The notes under the pieces are model-generated. The model was not told where the DNA came from and searched no databases. It was given only the letters and a program-made list of their open reading frames with translations. The translations under genes were made by a program, and so were the position numbers. 64,000 nt of DNA, taken from contig NZ_CP087597.1 of assembly GCF_020990385.1 (NCBI RefSeq), positions 1,263,001-1,327,000 of the forward strand, in the 5' to 3' direction. The stretch comes from Paracoccus sp. MA. Its GTDB lineage: Bacteria > Pseudomonadota > Alphaproteobacteria > Rhodobacterales > Rhodobacteraceae. This document shows, piece after piece, positions 55,754 to 63,231 of this stretch (the first letter of the stretch is position 1; every line of letters starts with the position of its first letter).

Positions 55754-58065
55754 TAATCCTTGCGCAGCGCGTTCAGCAGCGCCGCGCCCAGGGCGCCGGG
55801 CTGCTCCTTGCCCGCAGGGGCGGCGGATTTCGGGCCGCGTCCCGGCTGCGCCTTGGGTCCGCGCTCCTTCTGCGCCTCGCGGGCGGCGGCACCGCCGTCC
55901 TTGCGCATAGTCAAGCCGATGCGCTTCCTGGCCACATCCACCTCGGTCACCCGCACCCTGACCACGTCGCCGACCTTCACCACCTCGTTCGGGTCCTTGA
56001 CGAAACGGTCGGCCAGCTGGCTGATATGCACCAGCCCGTCCTGATGCACGCCGATATCGACGAAGGCGCCGAAGGCCGCGACATTCGTCACCGTGCCTTC
56101 CAGCGCCATGCCGGGGCGCAGATCCTTGATATCCTCGACCCCCTCGGCAAAGCTGGCGGTAACGAAGCTCGGGCGCGGGTCGCGGCCGGGCTTTTCCAGC
56201 TCGGAGAGGATGTCGCGGATGGTCGGCAGGCCGAAATGCGCGTCGACGAAGGCCTCCGCCCGGATGCCCTTCAGCGCCGCGCCATTGCCCATGATCTGGC
56301 GGATGTCGCGGCCGCAGGCGGCGACGATGCGGCGGGCGACGCCGTAAGCCTCGGGATGGACGGCCGAGGCGTCCAGCGGCTCCTTGCCGTCGCGGATGCG
56401 CAGGAAGCCCGCGCATTGCTCGAAGGCGCGCGGGCCAAGCCCGCCGACCTTCTTTAGCGCCGCCCGGGACGGGAAGGCGCCGTTCTCGTCGCGCCAGGCC
56501 ACGATGTTCTGCGCCAGCGACGGTCCCAGCCCGGCCACATGCGCAAGCAGGGGCGCCGAAGCGGTGTTCAGGTCCACCCCCACCGCGTTCACTGCATCCT
56601 CGACCACCGCCTCCAGCGTCTTGGCCAGCTGCCGCTGGTCCACGTCATGCTGATACTGGCCGACGCCGATCGATTCGGGCGGCACCTTGACCAGTTCCGC
56701 CAGCGGGTCCTGCAGGCGCCGGGCGATCGAGACCGCGCCGCGCAAGGACACGTCGAGCCCCGGGAACTCCTTCGCCGCCAGCTCCGAGGCGGAATAGACC
56801 GAGGCCCCGGCCTCGGAGACGATCACCTTCACCGGCGGCTTCACGCCTTCGGGCAGGCGCTTGAGCACCTCGGCCACGAAACGCTCGGTCTCGCGGCTGG
56901 CGGTGCCGTTACCGATGGCGATCAGCTCGATCCTGTGCTTGACGATGGCGGCGGCCAGCGCGGCCTCTGCCCCGCGCAGGTCGGATTTCGGCGGGAACGG
57001 GTAAAGCGTCGCGGTCTCGACCAGCTTGCCCGTGCCGTCCACCGCCGCCAGCTTGACTCCGGTGCGGATGCCGGGGTCCAGGCCGATGGTCGGGCGCGGC
57101 CCGGCGGGCGAGGCCAGCAGCAGGTCGCGCAGGTTGCGGGCGAAAACCCGGATCGCCTCTGCATGGGCGCGGGTGCGCAGCTCGGTCAGCAGGTCGATAT
57201 ACATCGTGTTCGACAGCCGCACCCGCCAGCACCAGCCCGCCACCTTGCGCAGCCAGCGGTCGCCCGGCTGATCGCCCAGCCGGTCCAGGGCCGAGGCGAC
57301 GATGCCCTCGGCCCGCGCCGCGCCGGTTTCCGGCTCGGGCGCGATCTCGATGGTCAGCACCTCCTCCTTGGCGCCGCGCAGGATCGCCAGCGCCCGATGC
57401 GCCGGGATGCTCGCCCATTTTTCGGACTGGTCGAAATAGTCGCTGAACTTGGCGCCGACCTGTTCCTTGCCCGGCACCACCCTGGCCGAGATAATCGCCT
57501 CGGCCTGCATGAATTCGCGCAGCCGGCCCAGCAGCGCCGCATTCTCGGACAGCTCCTCGACCAGGATGTCGCGCGCGCCGTCCAGCGCCGATTTCACATC
57601 CGGCACCGATTCCGAGATATAGCCCGCCGCCAGCGCCTCGGGCTCGGCGGCGCGGTTGTCCTGGATGGCGCGCAGCAGCGGCTCCAGCCCGTTTTCCCGC
57701 GCGATCATCGCCTTGGTGCGGCGCTTGGGCTTGAAGGGCAGGTAGATGTCTTCCAGCGTGGCCTTGGTTTCCGCCCCGGCGATGGCGCGGGCCAGCGCGT
57801 CGGTCAGCTTGCCCTGCCCCTTGATGGATTCGAGGATCGAGGCCCGCCGCGCCTCGAGTTCGCGCAGATAGGCCAGCCGTTCGGACAGCGTGCGCAGCTG
57901 CGTGTCGTCCAGCCCGCCCGTCACCTCCTTGCGATAGCGGGCGACGAAGGGCACCGTGGCGCCCCCGTCCAGCAGGGCCGAGGCCGCCGCCACCTGGTCG
58001 GGGCGGGCAGCGATCTCGGCGGCGATGGTGCGGGCTATGCGGTCGGTTGCATCCACGGGCGGCAT
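55753..58065 (-). CDS. tex: Tex-family RNA-binding transcription accessory protein
   Basis: A 770-residue Tex protein. Order: N-terminal helical Tex domain (FVARYRKEVTGGLDDTQLR, EDIYLPFKPKRRTKA), YqgF/RNase H-like domain (IGLDPGIRTGVKLAAVD), helix-hairpin-helix (LNTASAPLLAHVAGLGPSLAQNIVAWRDENG), and a C-terminal S1 domain (GTVTNVAAFGAFVDIGVHQDGLVHISQLADRFV) followed by a basic tail. It binds nucleic acids and affects transcription and stress tolerance. Normal length. The stop abuts palindromic element B. Confidence 0.97.
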   Translation of the reverse strand: MPPVDATDRIARTIAAEIAARPDQVAAASALLDGGATVPFVARYRKEVTGGLDDTQLRTLSERLAYLRELEARRASILESIKGQGKLTDALARAIAGAETKATLEDIYLPFKPKRRTKAMIARENGLEPLLRAIQDNRAAEPEALAAGYISESVPDVKSALDGARDILVEELSENAALLGRLREFMQAEAIISARVVPGKEQVGAKFSDYFDQSEKWASIPAHRALAILRGAKEEVLTIEIAPEPETGAARAEGIVASALDRLGDQPGDRWLRKVAGWCWRVRLSNTMYIDLLTELRTRAHAEAIRVFARNLRDLLLASPAGPRPTIGLDPGIRTGVKLAAVDGTGKLVETATLYPFPPKSDLRGAEAALAAAIVKHRIELIAIGNGTASRETERFVAEVLKRLPEGVKPPVKVIVSEAGASVYSASELAAKEFPGLDVSLRGAVSIARRLQDPLAELVKVPPESIGVGQYQHDVDQRQLAKTLEAVVEDAVNAVGVDLNTASAPLLAHVAGLGPSLAQNIVAWRDENGAFPSRAALKKVGGLGPRAFEQCAGFLRIRDGKEPLDASAVHPEAYGVARRIVAACGRDIRQIMGNGAALKGIRAEAFVDAHFGLPTIRDILSELEKPGRDPRPSFVTASFAEGVEDIKDLRPGMALEGTVTNVAAFGAFVDIGVHQDGLVHISQLADRFVKDPNEVVKVGDVVRVRVTEVDVARKRIGLTMRKDGGAAAREAQKERGPKAQPGRGPKSAAPAGKEQPGALGAALLNALRKD

Positions 58066-58140
58066 CCTCTGAGGTCTGGACCGCCGTCATAGCCAAAACC
58101 CGCCCACGATCCAAGCATCGCGAGATCCGGGCGCCCGCGG

Positions 58141-58623
58141 TCAACTCAGCCGCATGGCCGCGCGCAGCTTCTGCTCGAAGGCGGGTTGCAGGCGCGGCAT
58201 GCGCATGTCGCCCTTGGTGGTCTCCATCGCGCGCCAGAGGTTGGCGATGGCGGCCCAGTTCAGGCCCAGCGGCGCATCCCCGGTCTCGATGAGCTGCACC
58301 CGCCCGGCCAGGCGGCGGAAGGCCACGCCCCGCAACAGGGCGTTGGCATGGATCAGCACCTCGTCCTCGAGCTCGGGGTCGAATTGCGCCTCGGCCATGT
58401 CCAGGAAACCCGACGCGTCGCCTTCGATGAAGAGGGTCTGCGCCTCGATCAGGTAGCTCTCGCAGATCGAGAAGCCCTGCTCGCACCAATCCGCCAGCGA
58501 GCCAGAGAAGCCCAGACCGCCGACCTCGATCCCCGAGACCTGCAGAAAGGTCAGGCTGCCATTGTCGCCATGGGGATAATGCATGCCCGAAGCATGCGTG
58601 GCCTTGCCATTCACCAACATCAC
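58141..58623 (-). CDS. Hypothetical protein, 160 residues
   Basis: A soluble, acidic 160-residue protein with no signal peptide or membrane segment and no family I recognise. Features: HASGMHYPHGDNGSLTFLQ, LADWCEQGFSICESYLIEAQTLFIEG, and a basic C-terminus (MRMPRLQPAFEQKLRAAMRLS). The start is either of two adjacent ATGs (58623, 58620). Balanced amino-acid composition, unlike antisense noise, supports a real gene. It lies 75 bp upstream of tex on the same strand, with an AT-richer promoter region before it. Confidence 0.65.
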   Translation of the reverse strand: MMLVNGKATHASGMHYPHGDNGSLTFLQVSGIEVGGLGFSGSLADWCEQGFSICESYLIEAQTLFIEGDASGFLDMAEAQFDPELEDEVLIHANALLRGVAFRRLAGRVQLIETGDAPLGLNWAAIANLWRAMETTKGDMRMPRLQPAFEQKLRAAMRLS

Positions 58624-58951
58624 TCACCAACCAACAATTGAGATCACTTAATAGGATGCAATTAAAACGATCCGCATCTTTTCGGCCAGTTGCCCTTTAA
58701 GACAGGTAAACAAACCATCAACGCCCCAAGGCTAAGGCGTTGTTTTGCAAGCGACCTGCCGGGAACAAACCACGCCCGGCGCGATCAGCCCCAGGTTGCG
58801 GGGTGAGTCGGCGGGCCCTGTCCCTGCCCGCAGCGGTCGCTCGGAAGCGCCACCGGCGGCGGGATGTGGGGCCGGCGACCGGGAACACCGCGGGGACCCT
58901 TTGGGAAAGGGACGCCCGCCATTCCCGCCTTTCCCCGGGTCGGCGCCGGGC
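58624..58951. other. 328-bp spacer with promoter-like and hairpin sequence
   Basis: No gene seen. The first 100 bp are AT-richer (runs such as TTAATAGGATGCAATTAAAACG) and probably carry the promoter of the 160-residue hypothetical gene. A hairpin at 58719-58742 follows; the remainder is GC-rich without recognisable content. Confidence 0.5.
58719..58742. terminator. Hairpin, possible terminator
   Basis: CAACGCC (58719-58725) pairs with GGCGTTG (58736-58742) around a 10-base loop. On the plus strand it is followed by TTTT; on the minus strand by ATGGTTTGTTTACC. It could end minus-strand transcription from the lipoprotein gene. By-eye call. Confidence 0.4.
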
Positions 58952-59344
58952 CTATCGGGCTCCCAGCCGCTCAAGCTCGGGGAACTTGTGCCAGGGCACG
59001 TCGGTGCGGTTGCAGATCGGATGATCCAGGCTTCCGCCGGCGGGTTTTCCGTCGCGGATCGGGATGCCGATATTGTGCACGCCGACATAGACGCCCGAGA
59101 CGTTCTTGCTGTCCGCCCGCACGCAAACGCCCTGCAACCCGTCCGCAAAGGTGGCGACGTTGGAGATCTCGGCATAGCGGATCGAGGCCGGATCGTAGAC
59201 GAGACGTTCGGCGCCCTTGACGATCTCGGCCTTCAGGGAATCGCTTGGCGGGACGGATCGCGCGATGATGTCGCCATAGCGATCCGTGCCGGCACAGCCG
59301 GCAAGAAGCAACGCGCCACCTGCCAGGGTAAGACCAAGCTTCAT
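58952..59344 (-). CDS. Small lipoprotein, unknown function
   Basis: A 130-residue lipoprotein: MKLGLTLAGGALLLAGC with lipobox LAGC (Cys 17). The mature part has ERLVYDPASIRYAEISNVATF, GVCVRADSKNVSGVYVGVHNIGIPI and DHPICNRTDVPWHKFPELERLG. Two cysteines (GVCV, PICN) may be paired. The pattern YDPxSIRxAEIS...CVxxNxKNxxGxYxG recurs in small exported proteins of unknown function in alphaproteobacteria. Ribosome-binding site AAGGAG sits upstream of the ATG. It is the last host gene before the phage element. Confidence 0.75.
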   Translation of the reverse strand: MKLGLTLAGGALLLAGCAGTDRYGDIIARSVPPSDSLKAEIVKGAERLVYDPASIRYAEISNVATFADGLQGVCVRADSKNVSGVYVGVHNIGIPIRDGKPAGGSLDHPICNRTDVPWHKFPELERLGAR

Positions 59345-59638
59345 TTCATGCTCCTTGCTGAATGGGCGTCGCCAGATGCAGGCAGGCTAACGGCGCAGGG
59401 CCGCGAAGGGAATACGCCTGCGCGGCCCTGCGGCATCAGGTGCCGCACCTTGCCGCCGTCATGCCCGGCGCGGCAATCCGGTCGCTCAGCGGGCGGACGT
59501 GGCGAGCGATGGGGGGAGCGCAGCCCGGCCAGAAGCGCATCCGACCGCCCGCCGCGACCGGGTCGCGACATGCCGAAGCGGTTCGCGTCGATCCGGGACG
59601 GATTGCGGCCGAGGCAGAGTTATCCTTTGATTGCAAAG

Positions 59639-59661
59639 TGGTGCGGGTGGAGGGACTTGAA
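59639..59661 (-). other. 3' fragment of tRNA-Leu, probable attachment-site remnant
   Basis: Read on the plus strand as the complement of a tRNA 3' end: TGG (CCA end), T (discriminator A), GCGGGTG (acceptor strand), GAGGG (T-stem strand), ACTTGAA (T-loop). It then stops matching, since CCCTC would be needed next and AACTG is found. The order and lengths 3-1-7-5-7 are exactly those of a tRNA, and GAGGGACTTGAA is typical of tRNA-Leu. The rest of the tRNA is absent. Confidence 0.6.
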
Positions 59662-59737
59662 AACTGACGGGAACTTTACGAATCAATAGCTTACAAGAGG
59701 TTTTGTAACATTGTGACGCCCCTAGAAATGGGCTAAG

Positions 59738-59750
59738 TGACGTTACGTCA
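59738..59750. promoter_or_regulatory. TGACGT-T-ACGTCA palindrome
   Basis: A perfect 6-bp inverted repeat around one T, in the AT-richer DNA just inside the element boundary. It could be an operator or integrase-arm site; no function can be shown. Confidence 0.3.
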
Positions 59751-59992
59751 TATCCATGCAGAAAGGGCGGGGATTGCTCCCCCCCCCTTCCCATTCGCAT
59801 GCTAAGTAAGGTTCCGGGTGCCGCGCGACCGGAGAAGGCGATCGCCGCACCGTGACGGGGTTTTCGGGGGAATACTGCCCGCGCACTCGCCGTCTAATCG
59901 CAGCGCGTATGGTGTCCTTCTGGTGCAACCACCGGGCCGCGCCAGCCCGTTACATGATAATTACGGCTGACGCGGTGGTTTGTCGCATGGGA

Positions 59993-60219
59993 TCAGGCGG
60001 CTTTTTTCGCCTCGCCTAGCTGGATGATCTCTGACAAATGTTCACCCGTCAGCGTTTTACGATTGTGCAACACGCGCGCGACTTCGCAGACCTCATGCCA
60101 GCAGTCATCTAGCATCTTGCCAAGACGGCGTTCGGCATCATTCAGAATCTTTTTACGGAAGGGCTTGCGCTTCTCAAGAAAGCCGACCAACCCCATAACC
60201 TGCCCATAATCGTTCCTAG
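59993..60219 (-). pseudogene. Phage gene fragment cut by IS copy 1
   Basis: The open frame continues right to the IS end at about 60219; beyond that only IS sequence is read (MSTRP from the IS terminus with a TTG start). The remaining 74 residues are hydrophilic and helical: NDYGQVMGLVGFLEKRKPFRKK, then LDDCWHEVCEVARVLHNRKTLTGEHLSEIIQ. The last part faintly resembles the C-terminal end of FtsH-type (M41) peptidases, too weak to name. The original N-terminus is missing, displaced by the IS. Confidence 0.5.
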
Positions 60220-60285
60220 GTCGTGTTGACAAAAGGGATTCCTCTGGCAGTCGTCCTATGATTCAAGCTCATCTCTACGTGGGAG

Positions 60286-60711
60286 ATGAACTTGGCACGC
60301 AACCTGATATCCGACGATGAGTGGACCTTCTTCGAGGGCTTCATTCGTGCCGTCCGGCACCCTAACGGGCGGAAACCTGCGGACCATCGTCTTGTTCTGA
60401 ATGGTATATTCTGGATCGCAAGGACTGGTGCGCCATGGCGCGATCTGCCCGAAGAGTTTGGCAAGTGGTCCTCGGTCTACCGTCAGTTCCGCCGCTGGAC
60501 TTTGGCGGGACTGTGGGAGGATATCCTGGATGCGCTGAACCACGCTGGGATCGCGCCAGACAAGCTCCAGATGGTTGATAGCACTGTGATCCGCGCCCAT
60601 CATCATGCGGCGGGCGCAAAAGGGGGACTCCGAAAGAGGCTCTTGGCCGTTCGAGAGGTGGCTTCTCGACCAAGATCCATCTCCGCGTCAACGGCGCAGG
60701 CCTCCCGATGA
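60286..60711 (+). CDS. IS5-family transposase, first frame (orfA)
   Basis: 141 codons. The N-terminal DUF4096-like domain (NLISDDEWTFFEGFIRAVRHPNGRKP, WIARTGAPWRDLPEEFGKWSSVYRQFRRW) is followed by MVDSTVIRAHHHAAGAKGG with the first catalytic Asp. The full enzyme needs a shift to the -1 frame at A4G5 (60618-60626), after which the second frame reads the rest of the DDE domain. Read to the end of its own frame, it gives a truncated product with a random tail. ATG follows GGGAG. Confidence 0.9.
   Translation: MNLARNLISDDEWTFFEGFIRAVRHPNGRKPADHRLVLNGIFWIARTGAPWRDLPEEFGKWSSVYRQFRRWTLAGLWEDILDALNHAGIAPDKLQMVDSTVIRAHHHAAGAKGGLRKRLLAVREVASRPRSISASTAQASR
60618..60626 (+). other. Likely programmed -1 frameshift site
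   Basis: AAAAGGGGG. In the orfA frame it reads GCA AAA GGG GGA; a -1 slip places the ribosome in the frame reading ACT CCG AAA GAG, which continues the transposase without a gap. The same tract is at 62585-62593 in copy 2. Confidence 0.7.
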
Positions 60712-61067
60712 GGACCGAGATCACGCCGGGGCAGGATTCCGACTACACCGGCTATGATATGGTGATGGCCGACAACCTGCCGCAACCAGCAGTTCTGGTC
60801 GCCGACAGGGGCTATGACTCTGATAAAATTCGGGAAGACATCGAGAGCCGCAACGCCCTGCCCATGATACCGATGCGAAGGAACCGAAGGGTGCGCAAGG
60901 CTGTCGACATGACCATCTACACCCTGCGCAACATGGTCGAGCGCTGCTTCAACAAGCTGAAAAATAGCCGCCGCCTTGCAACCCGCTACGACAAAACCGC
61001 CGAAAGCTTCCTTGGCTTCGTCGACGTCGCCTGCATCAGGCTCTGGCTCCGCCATTTGTCAACATGA
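60708..61067 (+). CDS. IS5-family transposase, second frame (orfB)
   Basis: 119 codons from an internal ATG, but probably made as the -1 frameshift extension of orfA. It carries the second catalytic Asp in VADRGYDSDKIRE and the Glu in NMVERCFNKLKNSRRLATRYDKTAESFLGF, completing the DDE triad. It ends 1 bp before the right inverted repeat end. Confidence 0.9.
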   Translation: MRTEITPGQDSDYTGYDMVMADNLPQPAVLVADRGYDSDKIREDIESRNALPMIPMRRNRRVRKAVDMTIYTLRNMVERCFNKLKNSRRLATRYDKTAESFLGFVDVACIRLWLRHLST

Positions 61068-61080
61068 CCCAGTGACCAGC

Positions 61081-61398
61081 TTAGCCATCGGTGCTGGCCT
61101 CCACCTCGGGCACATAGCCGACAACCTGCCGCTTGATACCGGACAGCAGATCGGTGACGCCGAAAGGAAGCTGATAGGCAGAGGCAAAGGTGACGGCCTC
61201 GCGGGCCTCATACTGATGCGCCACCAGCATCAGGGCGGCTTGCAGCATCAGCGGATTGTCGGCGTCGAAAGGCAGGCCGGTATAGGACGCAACCCACGCC
61301 TCGGCCACGTTGCCGTAGTGGGTCAAGATCGCATCATCGGCGGTTTCATCCGGCAGGAAGTTCAGGTGCGCCCTCACAAGGGCGGAAGGCAGGGGCAT
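61081..61398 (-). CDS. Phage head-tail connector protein (gp6-like)
   Basis: A 105-residue protein of the HK97 gp6-like adaptor family. Typical pattern: VRAHLNFLPDETADDAILTHYGNVAEAWVASYTG at the N-terminus, LMLQAALMLVAHQYEAREAV in the middle, and LPFGVTDLLSGIKRQVV at the end. It forms a ring joining portal and tail. The gene is complete; IS copy 1 lies 12 bp beyond its stop, separating it from any further tail genes. Position downstream of the capsid gene on the same strand is as expected. Confidence 0.8.
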   Translation of the reverse strand: MPLPSALVRAHLNFLPDETADDAILTHYGNVAEAWVASYTGLPFDADNPLMLQAALMLVAHQYEAREAVTFASAYQLPFGVTDLLSGIKRQVVGYVPEVEASTDG

Positions 61399-61615
61399 TG
61401 GACACTCGCAACACTCATAACTAGAGGTTACGTTATCACATCATAATCATAACAAAAAATTATATTCGGCCTGTCTTGCGCGTGCCTCCCCCCGCCGGTT
61501 CCCAAGATGGTGCGGAAGTTCGGGAACACCCCCGGGCCGGATAAGTAAGCGCTTACTTGAACCGGGTCACACAACCGGGCAATCACAGGTTGGTGATTCT
61601 TGGTTGAGGCTATCA

Positions 61616-62038
61616 ATGACACTAAAGGACTTCCTTACAAACTTCGTGGCTCCGTTGTTGGTTCTAGTGATTGGCGCTGTAATTCTCTGGTTCGGAGCTC
61701 TTCCAGCCGAGTATGCGAAAAGGAATGAACAAATAAAGTTTCTGCAAGAAAGCCAAGCAGAACTAAAAGCCAAAATGGATTCGGCCCTCGATAAGATGGC
61801 TTCTGAAAATGTCGCCCTTCATCAGCGCATTTCCGATATGGAGCAGCGCATTGTCGGAATAACATCTATCAACCCCATGATAAGCGAATGCGCAGAGATA
61901 ATGCGACAAATGCGTGAACCGGGAAGCGGAATGGGGGTCATGACGCTTGATAAAGAAACAAATACTCTGCGTGATACTCGCCTTGTTGCTCTATCCGACA
62001 GGTATAATCAGTTAGGCTGTAATTCATTCGGAAAATAG
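61616..62038 (+). CDS. Membrane-anchored coiled-coil protein on opposite strand (moron-like)
   Basis: A 140-residue protein: short cytoplasmic start (MTLKDFLTNFV), one transmembrane helix (APLLVLVIGAVILWFGAL), then a charged coiled coil (EYAKRNEQIKFLQESQAELKAKMDSALDKMASENVALHQRISDMEQRI) and a C-terminal tail with two cysteines (SECAEI, LGCNSF). Start ATG 61616 has GAGG upstream; TTG 61604 is an alternative. It is clearly lower in GC than the surroundings, reads against the phage head genes and lies between two insertion sequences, as for an accessory cargo gene. No family recognised. Confidence 0.65.
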   Translation: MTLKDFLTNFVAPLLVLVIGAVILWFGALPAEYAKRNEQIKFLQESQAELKAKMDSALDKMASENVALHQRISDMEQRIVGITSINPMISECAEIMRQMREPGSGMGVMTLDKETNTLRDTRLVALSDRYNQLGCNSFGK

Positions 62039-62186
62039 CTCGGGCGCTTGCTACCAGCCGGCACAGTTAGCGCATCCTCAATAGGCCAACCATGTATTAA
62101 CCGATAATAAATAGTGTTTCGTTTAATCCCGGTTCTGCTTTCCCATTGGTTTAGGGTGAGGGTTTCGCCGCGATAGGTGAAGCTAG
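62008..62186 (-). pseudogene. Phage/mobile helix-turn-helix gene fragment cut by IS copy 2
   Basis: The frame runs from the IS end to a stop at 62008, about 58 non-IS residues. YRGETLTLNQWESRTGIKRNTIYYRLIHGWPIEDALT is the pattern of small DNA-binding modules found next to homing or HNH endonucleases and in phage proteins (xGETLTLxEWSxRTGIxxxTIxxRLxxGW). The N-terminus is lost to the IS; the IS end supplies an artificial MSTRP with a TTG start. Its last 31 bp overlap the 3' end of the membrane coiled-coil gene on the other strand. Confidence 0.65.
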
Positions 62187-62252
62187 GTCGTGTTGACAAA
62201 AGGGATTCCTCTGGCAGTCGTCCTATGATTCAAGCTCATCTCTACGTGGGAG

Positions 62253-62678
62253 ATGAACTTGGCACGCAACCTGATATCCGACGATGAGTGGACCTTCTTC
62301 GAGGGCTTCATTCGTGCCGTCCGGCACCCTAACGGGCGGAAACCTGCGGACCATCGTCTTGTTCTGAATGGTATATTCTGGATCGCAAGGACTGGTGCGC
62401 CATGGCGCGATCTGCCCGAAGAGTTTGGCAAGTGGTCCTCGGTCTACCGTCAGTTCCGCCGCTGGACTTTGGCGGGACTGTGGGAGGATATCCTGGATGC
62501 GCTGAACCACGCTGGGATCGCGCCAGACAAGCTCCAGATGGTTGATAGCACTGTGATCCGCGCCCATCATCATGCGGCGGGCGCAAAAGGGGGACTCCGA
62601 AAGAGGCTCTTGGCCGTTCGAGAGGTGGCTTCTCGACCAAGATCCATCTCCGCGTCAACGGCGCAGGCCTCCCGATGA
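62253..62678 (+). CDS. IS5-family transposase, first frame (copy 2)
   Basis: Translation identical to the orfA of copy 1 (141 codons, with the first catalytic Asp in MVDSTVIRAHHH). It ends by a frame change after the A4G5 tract at 62585-62593. Confidence 0.9.
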   Translation: MNLARNLISDDEWTFFEGFIRAVRHPNGRKPADHRLVLNGIFWIARTGAPWRDLPEEFGKWSSVYRQFRRWTLAGLWEDILDALNHAGIAPDKLQMVDSTVIRAHHHAAGAKGGLRKRLLAVREVASRPRSISASTAQASR

Positions 62679-63034
62679 GGACCGAGATCACGCCGGGGCA
62701 GGATTCCGACTACACCGGCTATGATATGGTGATGGCCGACAACCTGCCGCAACCAGCAGTTCTGGTCGCCGACAGGGGCTATGACTCTGATAAAATTCGG
62801 GAAGACATCGAGAGCCGCAACGCCCTGCCCATGATACCGATGCGAAGGAACCGAAGGGTGCGCAAGGCTGTCGACATGACCATCTACACCCTGCGCAACA
62901 TGGTCGAGCGCTGCTTCAACAAGCTGAAAAATAGCCGCCGCCTTGCAACCCGCTACGACAAAACCGCCGAAAGCTTCCTTGGCTTCGTCGACGTCGCCTG
63001 CATCAGGCTCTGGCTCCGCCATTTGTCAACATGA
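62675..63034 (+). CDS. IS5-family transposase, second frame (copy 2)
   Basis: Translation identical to the orfB of copy 1 (119 codons, second Asp and Glu of the DDE triad). Expressed most likely by -1 frameshifting from the first frame. Confidence 0.9.
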   Translation: MRTEITPGQDSDYTGYDMVMADNLPQPAVLVADRGYDSDKIREDIESRNALPMIPMRRNRRVRKAVDMTIYTLRNMVERCFNKLKNSRRLATRYDKTAESFLGFVDVACIRLWLRHLST

Positions 63035-63035
63035 C

Positions 63036-63231
63036 CTAGGGTCTTTTCGGGATTGTAAGCGGGTTCGCGCTCAAACATCGGCTTGGCGCTCTGGCGCATG
63101 ACGGAATCCCATGCGCCGGGAATGCCGCCCGGAAGGTTGTCCAAGGCGACGGCAGCCCGCAGGGACGCCCTTAGCGTCACGGCTTGGTTGCCGTGGCGCA
63201 GGGTCGTTTCATATGCGGGACAAATTTGCAT
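63036..63231 (-). pseudogene. Phage gene fragment coupled to capsid gene, cut by IS copy 2
   Basis: ATG at 63229-63231 shares one base with the capsid stop (TAATG), so it was translated after the capsid. About 65 residues remain: MQICPAYETTLRHGNQAVTL, RASLRAAVALDNLPGG, then KPMFEREPAYNPEKTL before the IS. The first part resembles small proteins encoded after capsid or tail genes in alphaproteobacterial phages; no firm name. The frame continues a few dozen codons into the IS as noise. The switch in character after VMRQS may mark an older rearrangement. Confidence 0.55.

Larger units (their letters stand above)
59345..59992. other. 648-bp spacer holding the element boundary
   Basis: No convincing gene. 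The left half is GC-rich host-like sequence. The tRNA-Leu 3' fragment lies at 59639-59661. Beyond it the composition drops (runs such as TTTACGAATCAATAGC and TTTTGTAACATTG), and there is a TGACGT-T-ACGTCA palindrome at 59738-59750. A 61-codon minus frame at 59743-59928 has no ribosome-binding site or homology that I can see. Confidence 0.5.
60220..61068 (+). mobile_element. IS5-family (IS427-like) insertion sequence, copy 1
   Basis: 849 bp. Terminal inverted repeats GTCGTGTTGACAAA (left) and GTCATGTTGACAAA (right, complement), one mismatch. Flanked by CTAG on the left (60216-60219) and CCAG on the right (61069-61072), so the expected 4-bp target copy is imperfect here. If the ends are drawn as GGTC/GACC the length is 851. 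It carries a transposase in two overlapping frames. Every base compared agrees with copy 2, offset 1967. Confidence 0.93.
62187..63035 (+). mobile_element. IS5-family (IS427-like) insertion sequence, copy 2
   Basis: 849 bp in the same orientation as copy 1; the two agree wherever compared, including the transposase frames. Perfect 4-bp target duplication CTAG (62183-62186 and 63036-63039), so this copy looks like a clean, recent insertion. Confidence 0.94.

Noticed and set aside
59743..59928. 61-codon frame on the minus strand inside the element boundary
   Set aside because: No ribosome-binding site, Arg/Pro-rich composition, and no recognisable homology.
61428..61622. 64-codon minus-strand frame between the connector and the membrane gene
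   Set aside because: No ribosome-binding site and no family; it overlaps the probable promoter of the plus-strand gene.
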